Shown piece after piece: positions 8,075 to 16,907 of a stretch of 52,466 bases of DNA. A program made the position numbers and the translations under genes. Where the stretch lies: the NCBI GenBank assembly GCA_017513625.1, contig JAFXEW010000075.1, positions 1 through 52,466 on the forward strand. Direction: 5' to 3'. This DNA comes from Lachnospiraceae bacterium (GTDB taxonomy: Bacteria > Bacillota > Clostridia > Lachnospirales > Lachnospiraceae). Within the stretch, counting starts at the first letter, position 1. The number at the start of each line of letters is the position of its first letter. The notes under the pieces are model-generated. The model saw only the letters and a program-made list of their open reading frames with translations. It did not search any database and had not been told where the DNA came from.

Positions 8075-10372
8075 TCAGCCGCGGCGTTTGTAATATGCCG
8101 CGGCTGTTATTATGCCAATGAATGTGAAAAGTGAAATCAGTTCGCCTATGCGCCAGTGCACAGGTTCACGGAAGTAAATCTTGATTTGTCCCATGTAATC
8201 GGTGGGTAAATCCACCCGTACGGTATTATTGTAGCCCGGGGCTACCTTGAACTGCGAGTCGCCGGTCAGGTCTTTGCAGGTGTAGTATTTGTAATAGTTC
8301 AGAGGGACTTCCACACAGGCTTCACTGCCGTCGGCTGCCAGGGTCATATAGACAGTGGTGCCTTCCTTACGGTACTCGCTGAAGGAACATCCTATGGTGG
8401 CCACCCTTCCTTCCAAAATCAGTCCAGGGTCCGTTCCTGCAGGGAGGTACTCGTAGGAGTACATAGCCATGGAATCCAGGTCCCCGGTTTGATACACTCT
8501 GTAAGGAGTACCTGTATAAATGTAATCCTTAAACAGCCAGCCCACATTTACCGCAAAGAGAAGGAGTAGTCCGCCTATGATAAGCATCACTCCCTGCTGC
8601 GCAGAAGCTGATTCCGATAAAAGTTGTATGGTATATACCGCCACAAAAACCAGCAGTACAGTGGCAGGTGCCAGAAAACGCCATGGAAACTGCAGGCTGC
8701 TGATTAGGGTTTCGGGTATTTTGCCCAGTGAGGAAAGGGTATCGTAGGGGAAATAACAGCTGCTCATCCACAGGGTCAGCAGAGCCAGGATACTGCAGAA
8801 AACAGCGGGTTTCCCCAAACGTATCAGCTCCGGATTGGAGATGTCCTGTTTTTCACATAATATTTTATAGCCAAAGATAACCAAAAACAGCAGAAGTATA
8901 ATTCCTGGTGCATAGGTGGCTTCCGTGGCAACACCACTGACAGTGTCCCAGCTGCCACCTGTATACTGGGGAAGGAAGCTGAGGAGCTGGGCGGGGAACA
9001 TACCCTTGCCCTGTATCAGTTTAAAGGCTCCTGCACCCCATTCTTCGCTACGGATATTGATATCGGTGCCGTAGTAGTCCAGAAAAGGAATCAAAAATCC
9101 CAGATTCAGTGTCAGGGTAGTAAGCGCTGCCGTGGTCAGGGACAGGAATGTGCCCTTCTGAAGAACCTTCTTATACTGTACGATACAAAGAAGCAAAATA
9201 GGGAGCACCAGCATTTCACAGGTCAGGACATGGGTTTGTATAATGCCGGTGAGCCCCGGTGCAATCATGAATATCGGGCCAAGTTCCTGACGGCGTGTCC
9301 GGGGCATCTCCGTAAACAAAACGCAGAAGCCGCACAATACAAGGGGTAGGAACATCAGAGCGGAATATTCGCCTACGGCGGCCCTTATGTAAAGGTCTGA
9401 TAAACGGTATATGGACAGACTGTAGAGTAAGCTTCCCCAGATGCCGGCCTTATCACTGCGGAAAATAGTCTTAAAGCTGTAATAGGATACCAGAACCGTA
9501 CCCAGGTTAATCAATAATACATAAATCTTGTACGCACTCTGTACGGTAAAGCCAAAGAACCGCAGCAGAGCGGGGAGGTACAGTAAAGCATTGCCATAGA
9601 ATACGCTGACTGCATAGCCGTAATCTTTGGCCCATACAGGGTCTATTTTTACAGGGAAAACACCCTGGCGCAGACTGTGATAAATACCGTCTATTCTTAA
9701 TAGATGGAAGGGCAGGTCATGTCCCACGATGAGATAGTCCGTTAAGAGCGGAATGCAGGATGCACCCCAGATGGCGCCCAGCAGAAAAAGGGTTTTGCGC
9801 TTGGGAGCAGAGGACCGGTAAAAATAATATATCATCCCTATGACCATGCAAAGAGCTAAGGCATAAATCAGTCCCCTTTTGTAATAGTCCGTAGTTTCGG
9901 TCACGTTAATCTGATAGAGCTCCAGCATGCCGGCGCCGCCGTAAGATACATTGATGGTCACTTCATCGCAAGGCCTGTCCAGCTCCAGATACAAGGTGGT
10001 ATCACCGGTCTGAGGACTTAGGGACACGGGATTGGAGCGGAAATGCAGATTGCTGATGCCGGAGACGCCGATGTCCGCCCGGTTACCGGTTGCCGTACTT
10101 AAATAATGCAGGTCTACCCGGTAGGAGCCTTTGGAGAGGGCCATGGGGACTGTTACAAAGGTGCCGCTGTAAGCCGCCGTATCATCAATGGCAGCCAGGT
10201 CCTCCGTCAGCTCACCGGCTGAAACGATGAAATCATCCGCCACGTATTCGTCGCTCATGGAATTACTTTTTTGAAAAATAAAAATGCCGAGGGCTGTGAT
10301 CATAATCACAAACCAGGCAAGAATCAAATACAGAATTGGTCCAGGAATCTTGGATAAAACAGACTTTTTCAT
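8075..10372 (-). CDS. Large polytopic membrane protein, PTPS-related/YfhO-like
   Basis: This protein of about 765 residues has an N-terminal membrane anchor and an exported beta-rich segment of about 120 residues. A block of a dozen or so membrane helices follows, then a short exported C-terminal part and a last helix. The segment GHDLPFHLLRIDGIYHSL with PVWAKDYGYAVSVFYG is characteristic of the membrane family loosely named 6-pyruvoyl-tetrahydropterin synthase related, a GT-C-like group also near YfhO. A role in envelope glycan assembly is inferred, not shown. The start is taken at ATG 10372, eleven bases after GGGAG; a TTG at 10381 is in frame but only two bases from it. It stands alone. 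Confidence 0.65.
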   Translation of the reverse strand: MKKSVLSKIPGPILYLILAWFVIMITALGIFIFQKSNSMSDEYVADDFIVSAGELTEDLAAIDDTAAYSGTFVTVPMALSKGSYRVDLHYLSTATGNRADIGVSGISNLHFRSNPVSLSPQTGDTTLYLELDRPCDEVTINVSYGGAGMLELYQINVTETTDYYKRGLIYALALCMVIGMIYYFYRSSAPKRKTLFLLGAIWGASCIPLLTDYLIVGHDLPFHLLRIDGIYHSLRQGVFPVKIDPVWAKDYGYAVSVFYGNALLYLPALLRFFGFTVQSAYKIYVLLINLGTVLVSYYSFKTIFRSDKAGIWGSLLYSLSIYRLSDLYIRAAVGEYSALMFLPLVLCGFCVLFTEMPRTRRQELGPIFMIAPGLTGIIQTHVLTCEMLVLPILLLCIVQYKKVLQKGTFLSLTTAALTTLTLNLGFLIPFLDYYGTDINIRSEEWGAGAFKLIQGKGMFPAQLLSFLPQYTGGSWDTVSGVATEATYAPGIILLLFLVIFGYKILCEKQDISNPELIRLGKPAVFCSILALLTLWMSSCYFPYDTLSSLGKIPETLISSLQFPWRFLAPATVLLVFVAVYTIQLLSESASAQQGVMLIIGGLLLLFAVNVGWLFKDYIYTGTPYRVYQTGDLDSMAMYSYEYLPAGTDPGLILEGRVATIGCSFSEYRKEGTTVYMTLAADGSEACVEVPLNYYKYYTCKDLTGDSQFKVAPGYNNTVRVDLPTDYMGQIKIYFREPVHWRIGELISLFTFIGIITAAAYYKRRG
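8076..8106. terminator. Bidirectional terminator between convergent genes
   Basis: CAGCCGCGGC (8076-8085) and GCCGCGGCTG (8097-8106) form a perfect 10-bp stem with an 11-base loop. The stem overlaps the stop codon of the minus-strand gene, and A/T-rich flanks lie on both sides. Confidence 0.85.
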
Positions 10373-10537
10373 GATGTACAAATCTCCCGCAAGTATATTG
10401 GACGGCTCCGTACGGAACCCTGAATAGCAGAATAACTTATATCTAGATTATATACATCAAATCGCTAAAAAACAAGGCAGAATCCATGCCTGTCCGCAAA
10501 GAAAATTTATTTTGAAGTAAAAAAGTAAAAAAAGTAC

Positions 10538-10566
10538 TTGCAAAAAGAAAACAAATGTTGTATAGT
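10538..10566 (+). promoter_or_regulatory. Sigma-A promoter for tRNA-Gln
   Basis: TTGCAA (10538-10543), a 17-base spacer and TATAGT (10561-10566) lie 20 bases before the tRNA. Confidence 0.7.
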
Positions 10567-10585
10567 TTACTAGGTCATAAGACAT

Positions 10586-10657
10586 AGCGCTATCGCCAAA
10601 CGGTAAGGCAACGGACTCTGACTCCGTCATCTCAAGGTTCGAATCCTTGTAGCGCTG
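10586..10657 (+). tRNA. tRNA-Gln (anticodon CTG)
   Basis: A 72-base cloverleaf. The acceptor arm AGCGCTA (10586-10592) pairs fully with TAGCGCT (10650-10656), and the discriminator base is G. The D-arm holds CGCCAAACGGTAAGG. The anticodon loop is ACTCTGACT with anticodon CTG, which reads CAG (Gln). The T-arm loop is GGTTCGAATCC. The CCA end is not encoded. It has its own promoter and terminator, so it is a single-gene unit. Confidence 0.95.
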
Positions 10658-10664
10658 CTCTCCG

Positions 10665-10696
10665 AACTCATGAGTTTAGGCTCATGAGTTTTTTTG
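10665..10696 (+). terminator. Intrinsic terminator after tRNA-Gln
   Basis: AACTCATGAG (10665-10674) pairs perfectly with CTCATGAGTT (10681-10690). The loop is 6 bases, and five more T bases follow directly. Confidence 0.9.
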
Positions 10697-10919
10697 TATC
10701 ATAGGAGTTTTCTATGATGCAGGAAATGTTCTGCGGGGATGTGTAACCCATAGTCTTGGTTACGCCCTAGTTGGGCGGGTGCTTTTGCGGAAGAACGGAT
10801 ATGTGTTTTGACATATATTATGGTATCTTTTTGCAGGAAAAATGTGTATACTATATTTAATATGTTGCAGTTCCTACATTAGAGGCTGCGTTTATACTAA
10901 AGAGAAAGAAGGTTACGGA
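10697..10919. other. Intergenic stretch with two small adjoining hairpins
   Basis: No gene is visible. GTAACC (10743-10748) can pair with GGTTAC (10758-10763), and directly after it GCCC (10764-10767) can pair with GGGC (10773-10776). They could be part of a small structured RNA or a relic. A TTGACA at 10808-10813 has no good -10 at 17 bases; a TATACT at 10847-10852 lacks a matching -35. It matches no RNA class I can name. Confidence 0.3.
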
Positions 10920-11504
10920 ATGAAGAAAGGGCTTTGGGTTTTAGTAATATGTCTGAGCTTATGCCTGACAGGTTGCGGACAAAACAAGTATGAGGAATAT
11001 GACTTTTTGCTGGAAATGTTAGAGGAAGGCGAATATGATGAGGCTCATGAAGTCATTAACCGTTTATCAGATGGGGAAGAATCTGCTGGGCTATGAGCAG
11101 GCAGGAGCTAAAGGATATATCGGAGGCATATGCAGCTATAACGGCGGGCTGGTGGAACAGTGCTACAATAAAGGCAACTTTCACGGGGAAGGTTTCAATT
11201 ACTTAAGCATGGCCGGGATTGCGATTGAAAGTATGTCGGATATAGCGAATTGTTACAATCAGGGTAATATCAGCCATGATTTGGATGCGTCCTATGCCGG
11301 TGATGACTTTGCGGCAGGGATTTGCAGTTCCATGAATGCGATTACTATTTGAATGCGGAGGATGAGGCGGCCTCTGAACGTATGAGAGTTTATGCAGTAT
11401 CGGAAGCACAGGCAAAGGATAAGAATACATACGCTGCGCTGGATTTTGATACCGTTTGGAAAATGTCTGCAAACGGTGAACCCTGTCTGGCCTGGGAAGA
11501 CTAG
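10920..11504 (+). pseudogene. Broken lipoprotein gene with GLUG-like repeats
   Basis: Three consecutive fragments look like pieces of one gene. The first (frame of 10920) begins MKKGLWVLVICLSLCLTGCG, a lipoprotein signal with an LTGC lipobox, and stops at 11096. The second, one frame over, is open from about 11085 to 11352. It has tandem NGGLVEQCYNKGNF / SDIANCYNQGNI units typical of GLUG-type surface proteins. The third returns to the first frame, about 11322-11504, and ends DFDTVWKMSANGEPCLAWED, a usual GLUG-protein ending. Two frame changes and a short total length suggest decay with internal deletion. A very short functional lipoprotein from the first fragment alone (58 residues) cannot be excluded. 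Confidence 0.65.
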
Positions 11505-11575
11505 ACTTTTTGGAACGTGCAATAAGGGAGCTTCGGCAGTCCGGGGAAGAATTTATAAATATGGAGGAAGAGAGA

Positions 11576-12562
11576 ATGGAAACACGTGAGATTCGGAAAC
11601 ATTTTTCCAAACTTGGCTTTATGTTTTTGCTGGGAACATTGATTATTTACGGAGCATCCCGTTTGACGGGATGGATATGTAAGGATATGGAAGTGCTCCA
11701 AAATAATACCAATCTGCAGCTGCTGGTATCCATGATACCCATGTATCTGATAGGGATGCCTGCCATGATCTGGCTGATTAAGCGGATACCGGCAGAAACG
11801 ATTCCGGTTAAAACCATGAAAAAGAGTCATTATGCTTTGGCAGTATTAATGTGTATTGCCCTGCTGGAAATCAGTAATCTGGTTGGAGTCCTGATTACTT
11901 CCGCCATAGGAGCGTTTAAAGGTTCCCAGGTGGATAATGAATTGCTGGGACTTTTATCCGGTGCCAATCTGGGTGTGACTTTCCTGCTTACGGTAATCTT
12001 TGCACCCGTTTATGAAGAGTATATCTTCAGAAAACTGATTGTGGACCGTGCAGTAGGTTACGGTAAGGGATTGGCAGTGATGCTTTCGGGACTGATGTTC
12101 GGATTGTTCCACGGTAATCTGAATCAGTTTGTTTATGCTACTGCGACGGGAATGTTTTTTGCGTTTATTTATGTTAAAACGGGTAAATTGCGTTACAGCA
12201 TAGGTCTGCACATGGTTATGAACTTAATAGGCGGAGTATTCGGTATGATCATCCTGCGTATGCTGAAGTACGAGGAATTGTTGGAACTGGTGCAAACCGG
12301 TGCATCGGACGGGGTTATGATGAAATTTATGATGGAAAATCTGCCCGGCTGGATCGTATACATAGCATACCTCTTTATTATTTTCGGTGTATGCATTACC
12401 GGATTGGTGCTGTTTATTGTGTTTAGAAAGCGATTTGCGCTGCCGGTGGAGCAGGGGGATGTGCCCAAAGGAGATCGTCTGGTGACCATGCTGGGCAATG
12501 TGGGCATGTTTTGCTTTATGATATACTGGATTTGGGAAATTATAAAACAGTTAATGGAATAG
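11576..12562 (+). CDS. CPBP family intramembrane glutamic protease (CAAX protease-like)
   Basis: This protein of about 328 residues with roughly eight membrane segments has the three ABI/CAAX-protease motifs in order: EEYIFRK (the EExxxR glutamate pair), FGLFHGNLNQFVYA, and HMVMNLIGG. The family contains membrane proteases, some tied to bacteriocin self-immunity or signalling; the substrate here is unknown. The start is ATG 11576 because GGAGG at 11563-11567 is spaced for it and overlaps the earlier in-frame ATG at 11561. It heads a run of four genes with 8- to 14-base gaps or direct contact, so it is likely co-transcribed with the glycosyltransferase, thioesterase and S1 protein. Confidence 0.85.
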   Translation: METREIRKHFSKLGFMFLLGTLIIYGASRLTGWICKDMEVLQNNTNLQLLVSMIPMYLIGMPAMIWLIKRIPAETIPVKTMKKSHYALAVLMCIALLEISNLVGVLITSAIGAFKGSQVDNELLGLLSGANLGVTFLLTVIFAPVYEEYIFRKLIVDRAVGYGKGLAVMLSGLMFGLFHGNLNQFVYATATGMFFAFIYVKTGKLRYSIGLHMVMNLIGGVFGMIILRMLKYEELLELVQTGASDGVMMKFMMENLPGWIVYIAYLFIIFGVCITGLVLFIVFRKRFALPVEQGDVPKGDRLVTMLGNVGMFCFMIYWIWEIIKQLME

Positions 12563-12576
12563 CATGGGGATGAATC

Positions 12577-14031
12577 ATGAACAAAGAACGTTGTTTGAAT
12601 TTAATCTGGCATATGGTGCCTGTGGCAGGTCTGGTGCTTTGGGGCGCCCTGGCGGTGACCAATCTGCTGTGGTATGACGAGGCGTATTCTGCAGCTCTGA
12701 TATCCGGCAGTGTACGGCAATTAATCAGTACTACCGCCAATGATGTGCATTCTCCCTTCTATTATCTTTTGTTAAAGGGATTTTATCATCTGTGCGGCGG
12801 AGGCACCAATTATTGGTCCCTGAAGATTTTTTCCCTGCTTTTTGCTGTAGGTTATCTTCTTCTGGGAAAATACTGGGTGAGAAGGCTTTATGACCGGACC
12901 ACATCCATATACTTTATGATATTTTCACTGCTTATGCCGATTTTAGCTGTTCAGGCCACCAATGTACGTATGTATTCCTGCGGTCTGTTTTTCCTGACAG
13001 CAACAGGGCTGTGCATGATAGAACTGTTCCGGCAGGAAGAGGGCGGCAGTCTGAAGATGTGGATATTATTTGCGGTATGTAGCGCCTGCAGCGTATATTG
13101 TCATACCTTTCAGATGATTGAAACCCTGATATTATATGCTTTCTTCTTTGGTGCGATTTTGTACCGGAAGCAGTATGCCAAGCTAAAAGGCTTTTTTGCC
13201 GCAGGCATTTTTGTGGCACTGGTTTATCTGCCCTGGCTGAGGATTACATATCACCAGATGCAGCTTAGAATGGACCAGACCGCCGGTGACATTGTGGCAT
13301 CCGCCGGTTCGCCGGACCGTCTCAATGCTCTGATTAATTATAGTAAAGAGTGGTTTTCTGCAGGGGAAACCCCTATTCCGCTGGTGATGTATCTGGGAAT
13401 GGGATTGACTGTGCTGCTTGGATATTTTGCAGTGGATTATATAAGGCAGCAGAAGTCCTATGCCGTTGCCATGGGTATGGGTGCCATGGCACTGACCACT
13501 ATTATCGGGACTTATCTGAACTGTTATGTGGCATCCTGCTTTATGGGAAGATATGTCTTTGCGGGCTTCGGAGCACTGGCACTGCTTTATGCCCTGGGGA
13601 TGAAGCAGATGAAGTGTAAACCCCTGAAGGCAGCGGTTTGGCTCATCGCTCTGTACTGTTTTGTGATGCAGTATAAGTCGGAGCTTTACATGGAGTATCA
13701 CAGTGAGCTTGGTAATTTTGAACGCTTTGTGGAAGAGAATGTACGGGAGGGAGACCTGATTATGGCGGATTCTCCTTATACATTGATGCTTCGTGTATAT
13801 CATCCGGATACGGAATATATGATTTACGGACATCTGGATGAGTGGATGCCCTTTGAGGTGGAAGGGGTATTTACTGCATGGGAAAACTTGGAGGAAGTGA
13901 CCGGAGATATCTGGTTTATCGGTAAATCTCCGGATGTGTTCAAGGACCGTTATGATTATAAGGAGGCCTTGAAATTCCACCATATGTATTACGATTTTGA
14001 AATGTATCGCCTGATACCGAAGGAGTTTTAG
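12577..14031 (+). CDS. GT-C type membrane glycosyltransferase-like protein
   Basis: This 484-residue protein has about ten membrane helices. The first extracytoplasmic loop contains LLWYDEAYS, the Asp-Glu pair typical of GT-C (PMT/ArnT-like, GT39 and GT83) enzymes that use polyprenyl-phosphate sugars. DVHSPFYYLLLKGFYHL and NVRMYSCG follow, both usual in this superfamily. A soluble C-terminal part starts near residue 375. The function is likely sugar transfer to an envelope component; donor and acceptor cannot be told. It begins 14 bases after the CAAX protease and its stop directly abuts the ATG of the thioesterase (TAGATG). Confidence 0.7.
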   Translation: MNKERCLNLIWHMVPVAGLVLWGALAVTNLLWYDEAYSAALISGSVRQLISTTANDVHSPFYYLLLKGFYHLCGGGTNYWSLKIFSLLFAVGYLLLGKYWVRRLYDRTTSIYFMIFSLLMPILAVQATNVRMYSCGLFFLTATGLCMIELFRQEEGGSLKMWILFAVCSACSVYCHTFQMIETLILYAFFFGAILYRKQYAKLKGFFAAGIFVALVYLPWLRITYHQMQLRMDQTAGDIVASAGSPDRLNALINYSKEWFSAGETPIPLVMYLGMGLTVLLGYFAVDYIRQQKSYAVAMGMGAMALTTIIGTYLNCYVASCFMGRYVFAGFGALALLYALGMKQMKCKPLKAAVWLIALYCFVMQYKSELYMEYHSELGNFERFVEENVREGDLIMADSPYTLMLRVYHPDTEYMIYGHLDEWMPFEVEGVFTAWENLEEVTGDIWFIGKSPDVFKDRYDYKEALKFHHMYYDFEMYRLIPKEF

Positions 14032-14739
14032 ATGTATTGTTTTGACAGCAGGATCCGTTACAGTGAGACCGACAGTGAGGGCAGACTTACCCTGCCTGCA
14101 TTACTGAATTATTTTCAGGACAGCAGCACCTTCCATTCGGAAGATTTGGGTGTGGGTGTGAACTATATGAAGGCCAACGGACAGGCCTGGGTGCTGGCAG
14201 CATGGCAGGTGGTTATTAATCGTATGCCTGTGTTTGGCGAAACAGTGGAAGTGGGAACTGCCCCCTATGACTTCAAGGGCTTTATAGGAAGCCGAAACTT
14301 TTGGCTTAAGGACAGCGAGGGTAATTACCTGGCCAAAGCCAATTCCGTTTGGAGCCTTTTGGATATGGAAAGCGGCAGACCGGTGACAGCGTCCCGGGAA
14401 ATTATAGATACCTACGGCATGGACCCGAAGCTTGATATGGAGTATGCTCCACGCAAAATCATCGTATCAGGCGAAGGTATGCAGGAGACACCGGTTATTG
14501 TGCGTAAGCAGCACCTGGATACCAATCTCCATGTGAACAACGGACAGTTCGTGTCCATTGCCATGGATTATGTGCCGGAGGACTTTGAAGTGAAACAGTT
14601 GCGTGTGGAATACAGGCAGCAGGCTTTTTTAGATGATATTTTATATCCCGTGGTATTCCGTGAAGAAGGGAAGCTTACGGTGGTGTTAAATGATGATAAG
14701 GGGAAACCCTATGTAGTAGCGGAGCTGGCCGCGGAGTGA
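14032..14739 (+). CDS. Acyl-ACP thioesterase (double hotdog)
   Basis: This 235-residue protein matches the acyl-ACP thioesterase family, which releases fatty acids from acyl carrier protein. The N-terminal hotdog begins RIRYSETDSEGRLTLPALLN and continues with AWVLAAWQVVINRMP. The second hotdog holds the catalytic-type segment LDTNLHVNNGQFV with Asp, His and Asn in place. The start codon follows the stop of the glycosyltransferase with no gap, which points to translational coupling. The thioesterase might provide free fatty acids or set membrane acyl length in this operon, but that is inference. Confidence 0.9.
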   Translation: MYCFDSRIRYSETDSEGRLTLPALLNYFQDSSTFHSEDLGVGVNYMKANGQAWVLAAWQVVINRMPVFGETVEVGTAPYDFKGFIGSRNFWLKDSEGNYLAKANSVWSLLDMESGRPVTASREIIDTYGMDPKLDMEYAPRKIIVSGEGMQETPVIVRKQHLDTNLHVNNGQFVSIAMDYVPEDFEVKQLRVEYRQQAFLDDILYPVVFREEGKLTVVLNDDKGKPYVVAELAAE

Positions 14740-14747
14740 GAGGAAAT

Positions 14748-15587
14748 ATGTTAAGACTGGGTGAAAAACAGGAACTGATAATTGTAAAGAAGGTGGATTT
14801 CGGTGTATATCTGGCTGAATCCGGGGAAAAAGAGCAGGAAAGGGTACTTCTGCCCATTAAGCAGGTGCCTGCAGGCAGTGCAGTGGGTGATGCGTTGGAG
14901 GTATTTCTGTACAGGGATTCCAGTGACAGAATGATTGCCACCATGACTACTCCCAAGCTGATGATGGGTGAGGTGGCTGAGCTTACCGTAGCTCAGGTGG
15001 GTAAAATGGGAGCCTTTCTGGACTGGGGCTTGGAAAAGGATTTGTTCTTGCCCTTTAAGGAGCAGACCACCCGTGTAAAAGCCGGAGACAGAGTGCTGTG
15101 TGCCCTTTATATTGACAAGAGTAACCGTCTGTGTGCCACTATGAATGTGTATGAAAATCTTCGCGGGGACAGTCCTTATGAAAAGGAAGACCGTGTATCG
15201 GGAAGAGTGTACCAGATTAGTGATAATTTCGGAGCCTTCGTGGCAGTGGACAATATCTATTCTGCCCTGATTCCCAAGAAGGAGCTGTATGGTGAGGTGC
15301 GGATTAATACAGATGTGCAGGCCAGAGTGGTGAAGGTGCTGGAGGACGGACGTCTCACACTGAGTATCCGTGAAAAGGCTTATTTGCAGATTGAAAAGGA
15401 TGCGCAGGAGCTTTTGAAGATTATTGACAGTTACGAAGGGGCCCTGCCTTTTAACGACAAGGTATCTCCGGAGATAATTAAACGGGAGACCGGCATGAGC
15501 AAAAATGAGTTTAAGCGTGCGGTAGGCCGTCTCTTAAAGGAAGGTCTCATTGAGATCGGTGAAAAAGTAATCCGTCGTATCGGCTAG
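14748..15587 (+). CDS. CvfB-like S1 RNA-binding protein
   Basis: This protein of about 279 residues fits the CvfB family: an N-terminal OB-like segment, S1-like units in the middle (GEVAELTVAQVGKMGAFLDWG, taken in pieces, and VSGRVYQISDNFGAFVAVD), and a C-terminal winged helix ending KRAVGRLLKEGLIEIGE. CvfB binds RNA and affects virulence-factor expression in Staphylococcus; other members are little studied. The start is ATG 14748, four bases after AGAGGA. A GTG at 14736 is in frame but overlaps the previous stop and has no ribosome site of its own. It ends the four-gene run. Confidence 0.85.
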   Translation: MLRLGEKQELIIVKKVDFGVYLAESGEKEQERVLLPIKQVPAGSAVGDALEVFLYRDSSDRMIATMTTPKLMMGEVAELTVAQVGKMGAFLDWGLEKDLFLPFKEQTTRVKAGDRVLCALYIDKSNRLCATMNVYENLRGDSPYEKEDRVSGRVYQISDNFGAFVAVDNIYSALIPKKELYGEVRINTDVQARVVKVLEDGRLTLSIREKAYLQIEKDAQELLKIIDSYEGALPFNDKVSPEIIKRETGMSKNEFKRAVGRLLKEGLIEIGEKVIRRIG

Positions 15588-15591
15588 GGTA

Positions 15592-15620
15592 TTGGCAATT
15601 TAAGTAACATGTGATATGAT
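15592..15620 (+). promoter_or_regulatory. Sigma-A promoter for the YjfB-like gene
   Basis: TTGGCA (15592-15597), a 17-base spacer and TATGAT (15615-15620) lie just after the stop of the S1 gene. This indicates separate, probably housekeeping, expression of the small gene. Confidence 0.75.
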
Positions 15621-15661
15621 AAAGATGTAAGTAAAGGTAATTCACAGATAGGAGGGTGTGC

Positions 15662-15853
15662 ATGGATATTGCAGGATTATCAACCGCTTTAAGTACTGCC
15701 TCTTTACAGAGCCAGGTGGGTGTGGCCGTGGTAAGCAAGGCCATGGATACCAATGAAGCACTGGGGCAGGGATTGATAGAGATGATTGATGCAGCTGCCA
15801 TGGAGCGTAGCGTAAATCCCCAAGTGGGAGCCAATCTGGACATTCGTATATAA
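15662..15853 (+). CDS. YjfB-like putative motility peptide
   Basis: This 63-residue protein begins MDIAGLSTALSTASLQSQVG and continues GVAVVSKAMDTNEALGQGLIEMI, matching the short YjfB family (putative motility protein, common beside flagellar genes). GGAGG at 15651-15655 sits six bases before ATG 15662; a GTG at 15656 is in frame but abuts the ribosome site. It is a single-gene unit with its own promoter and terminator. No flagellar gene is within the window, so its link to motility rests on the family name alone. Confidence 0.8.
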   Translation: MDIAGLSTALSTASLQSQVGVAVVSKAMDTNEALGQGLIEMIDAAAMERSVNPQVGANLDIRI

Positions 15854-15864
15854 GATGATTAAGT

Positions 15865-15892
15865 AAGCCCGCCTGAACAGGCGGGCTTATTG
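15865..15892. terminator. Terminator after the YjfB-like gene
   Basis: AAGCCCGCC (15865-15873) and GGCGGGCTT (15880-15888) form a perfect 9-bp stem with a 6-base loop, followed by ATTGGTTT. It lies between convergent genes and may serve both. Confidence 0.8.
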
Positions 15893-15927
15893 GTTTGTTA
15901 TTGTTTGTCATTCCGGGCTGCCACCGG

Positions 15928-16812
15928 TCATTCAAATAAAGGTTCTAATTCTTCAGGCAACAGGAAGTCCGTATAGACTGCGCGGATGTCATGGGAATCT
16001 ATATGGTCTGTTACCTGCTTTTTGTCGTTAAAGGTGTACATCAGCATATATCCGCCCATGCGGTGCACCTTTCGGGTGAAATCCGCATCACTTCTGGCAG
16101 GAAAGGTGGCAATGGCCTTAATTCCCCTGGAAGCGCAGAATTTATAAACATTATCATAGGAAAACTCGTCCGCCTGATTGTAGGTGGTGTAGATGACGGA
16201 TTTCCAAGGATAGACTTCATAAATGATGTCATACATTTCGTTGTTGTATATTTGAGGGATGATACGGTCCAGTATGGCAGGATCGATTTTTTGTGCCTCC
16301 GTTACCATTTGGGTAAAGGTAGTGGTAATCATAGGGTCCGCTGTGTGCTTGGTATCGGTAACGATATACATGTCAGGGTGTTTGGACATCAGCGTTGCAA
16401 TTTCGGTCCAGGTCATGGGAGTAAATTTCTCAAAGATACGGGAGGAACGGAATTCCTCCAGGGAAAGGGCAGGAGCTTCCTCGGGACTGTCCCATGTACG
16501 TCCGGTGATGGAGTAAAAATGAGCCCAGTCATGTCCGGCCACTGCGATATTCTCAGTGGTCAGCATAAAGTCTGCCTCAAAGACACGGAAGCCGGCCGCA
16601 TAATTCGCTTCAAAAGCCTCCAGACTGTTGGTATAGGTGTATTCATCAATGCCGCCGAATGCGTGGGCTATTACATGGTGTTCCTGCAACCAGGAATAAT
16701 CCATTTGGCGGACATTACCGTCTGTGGTGATGGGGACATCCTGATTACCGCAACCGGTGCATACTATCAGGATGACACTTAAAAGCAAAGGCAAGAGATG
16801 TATGGTTTTCAT
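15928..16812 (-). CDS. Glycerophosphodiester-phosphodiesterase-like lipoprotein
   Basis: This 294-residue protein begins with a lipoprotein signal ending VCTGCGNQ, with the lipidated Cys near residue 21. The body resembles the GDPD TIM barrel: VIAHAFGGIDEYTYTNSLEAFE, then GFRVFEADFMLT and AGHDW. In classical GDPD the start reads HRG; here the glycine-rich HAFGG with TNSLEAF keeps the metal-site layout but is divergent. Likely role: a surface-exposed phosphodiesterase acting on glycerophosphodiesters or on lipoteichoic-acid-type polymers. It diverges from an LTA-synthase-like gene, which suits that idea. Upstream AAGGAGG is strong. Confidence 0.75.
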   Translation of the reverse strand: MKTIHLLPLLLSVILIVCTGCGNQDVPITTDGNVRQMDYSWLQEHHVIAHAFGGIDEYTYTNSLEAFEANYAAGFRVFEADFMLTTENIAVAGHDWAHFYSITGRTWDSPEEAPALSLEEFRSSRIFEKFTPMTWTEIATLMSKHPDMYIVTDTKHTADPMITTTFTQMVTEAQKIDPAILDRIIPQIYNNEMYDIIYEVYPWKSVIYTTYNQADEFSYDNVYKFCASRGIKAIATFPARSDADFTRKVHRMGGYMLMYTFNDKKQVTDHIDSHDIRAVYTDFLLPEELEPLFE

Positions 16813-16842
16813 AACGTCCTCCTTATTTCAAATACACAGTTT

Positions 16843-16871
16843 ATTATGACATAAACAGAGAATAAATTCAA
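16843..16871 (-). promoter_or_regulatory. Candidate promoter for the GDPD lipoprotein
   Basis: On the minus strand TTGAAT (16871-16866), a 17-base spacer and CATAAT (16848-16843) lie about 30 bases before the start. Confidence 0.5.
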
Positions 16872-16907
16872 TTTTTAATAGGAATTGGAAGTAAAAGGAA
16901 ACAGCAT

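Noticed and set aside
13183-13983. 266-codon minus-strand frame opposite the GT-C-like gene
   Set aside because: Shadow with His/Gln-rich composition and no start signals.
15991-16782. 263-codon plus-strand frame opposite the GDPD lipoprotein
   Set aside because: Shadow of a gene with a clear lipobox and GDPD motifs.
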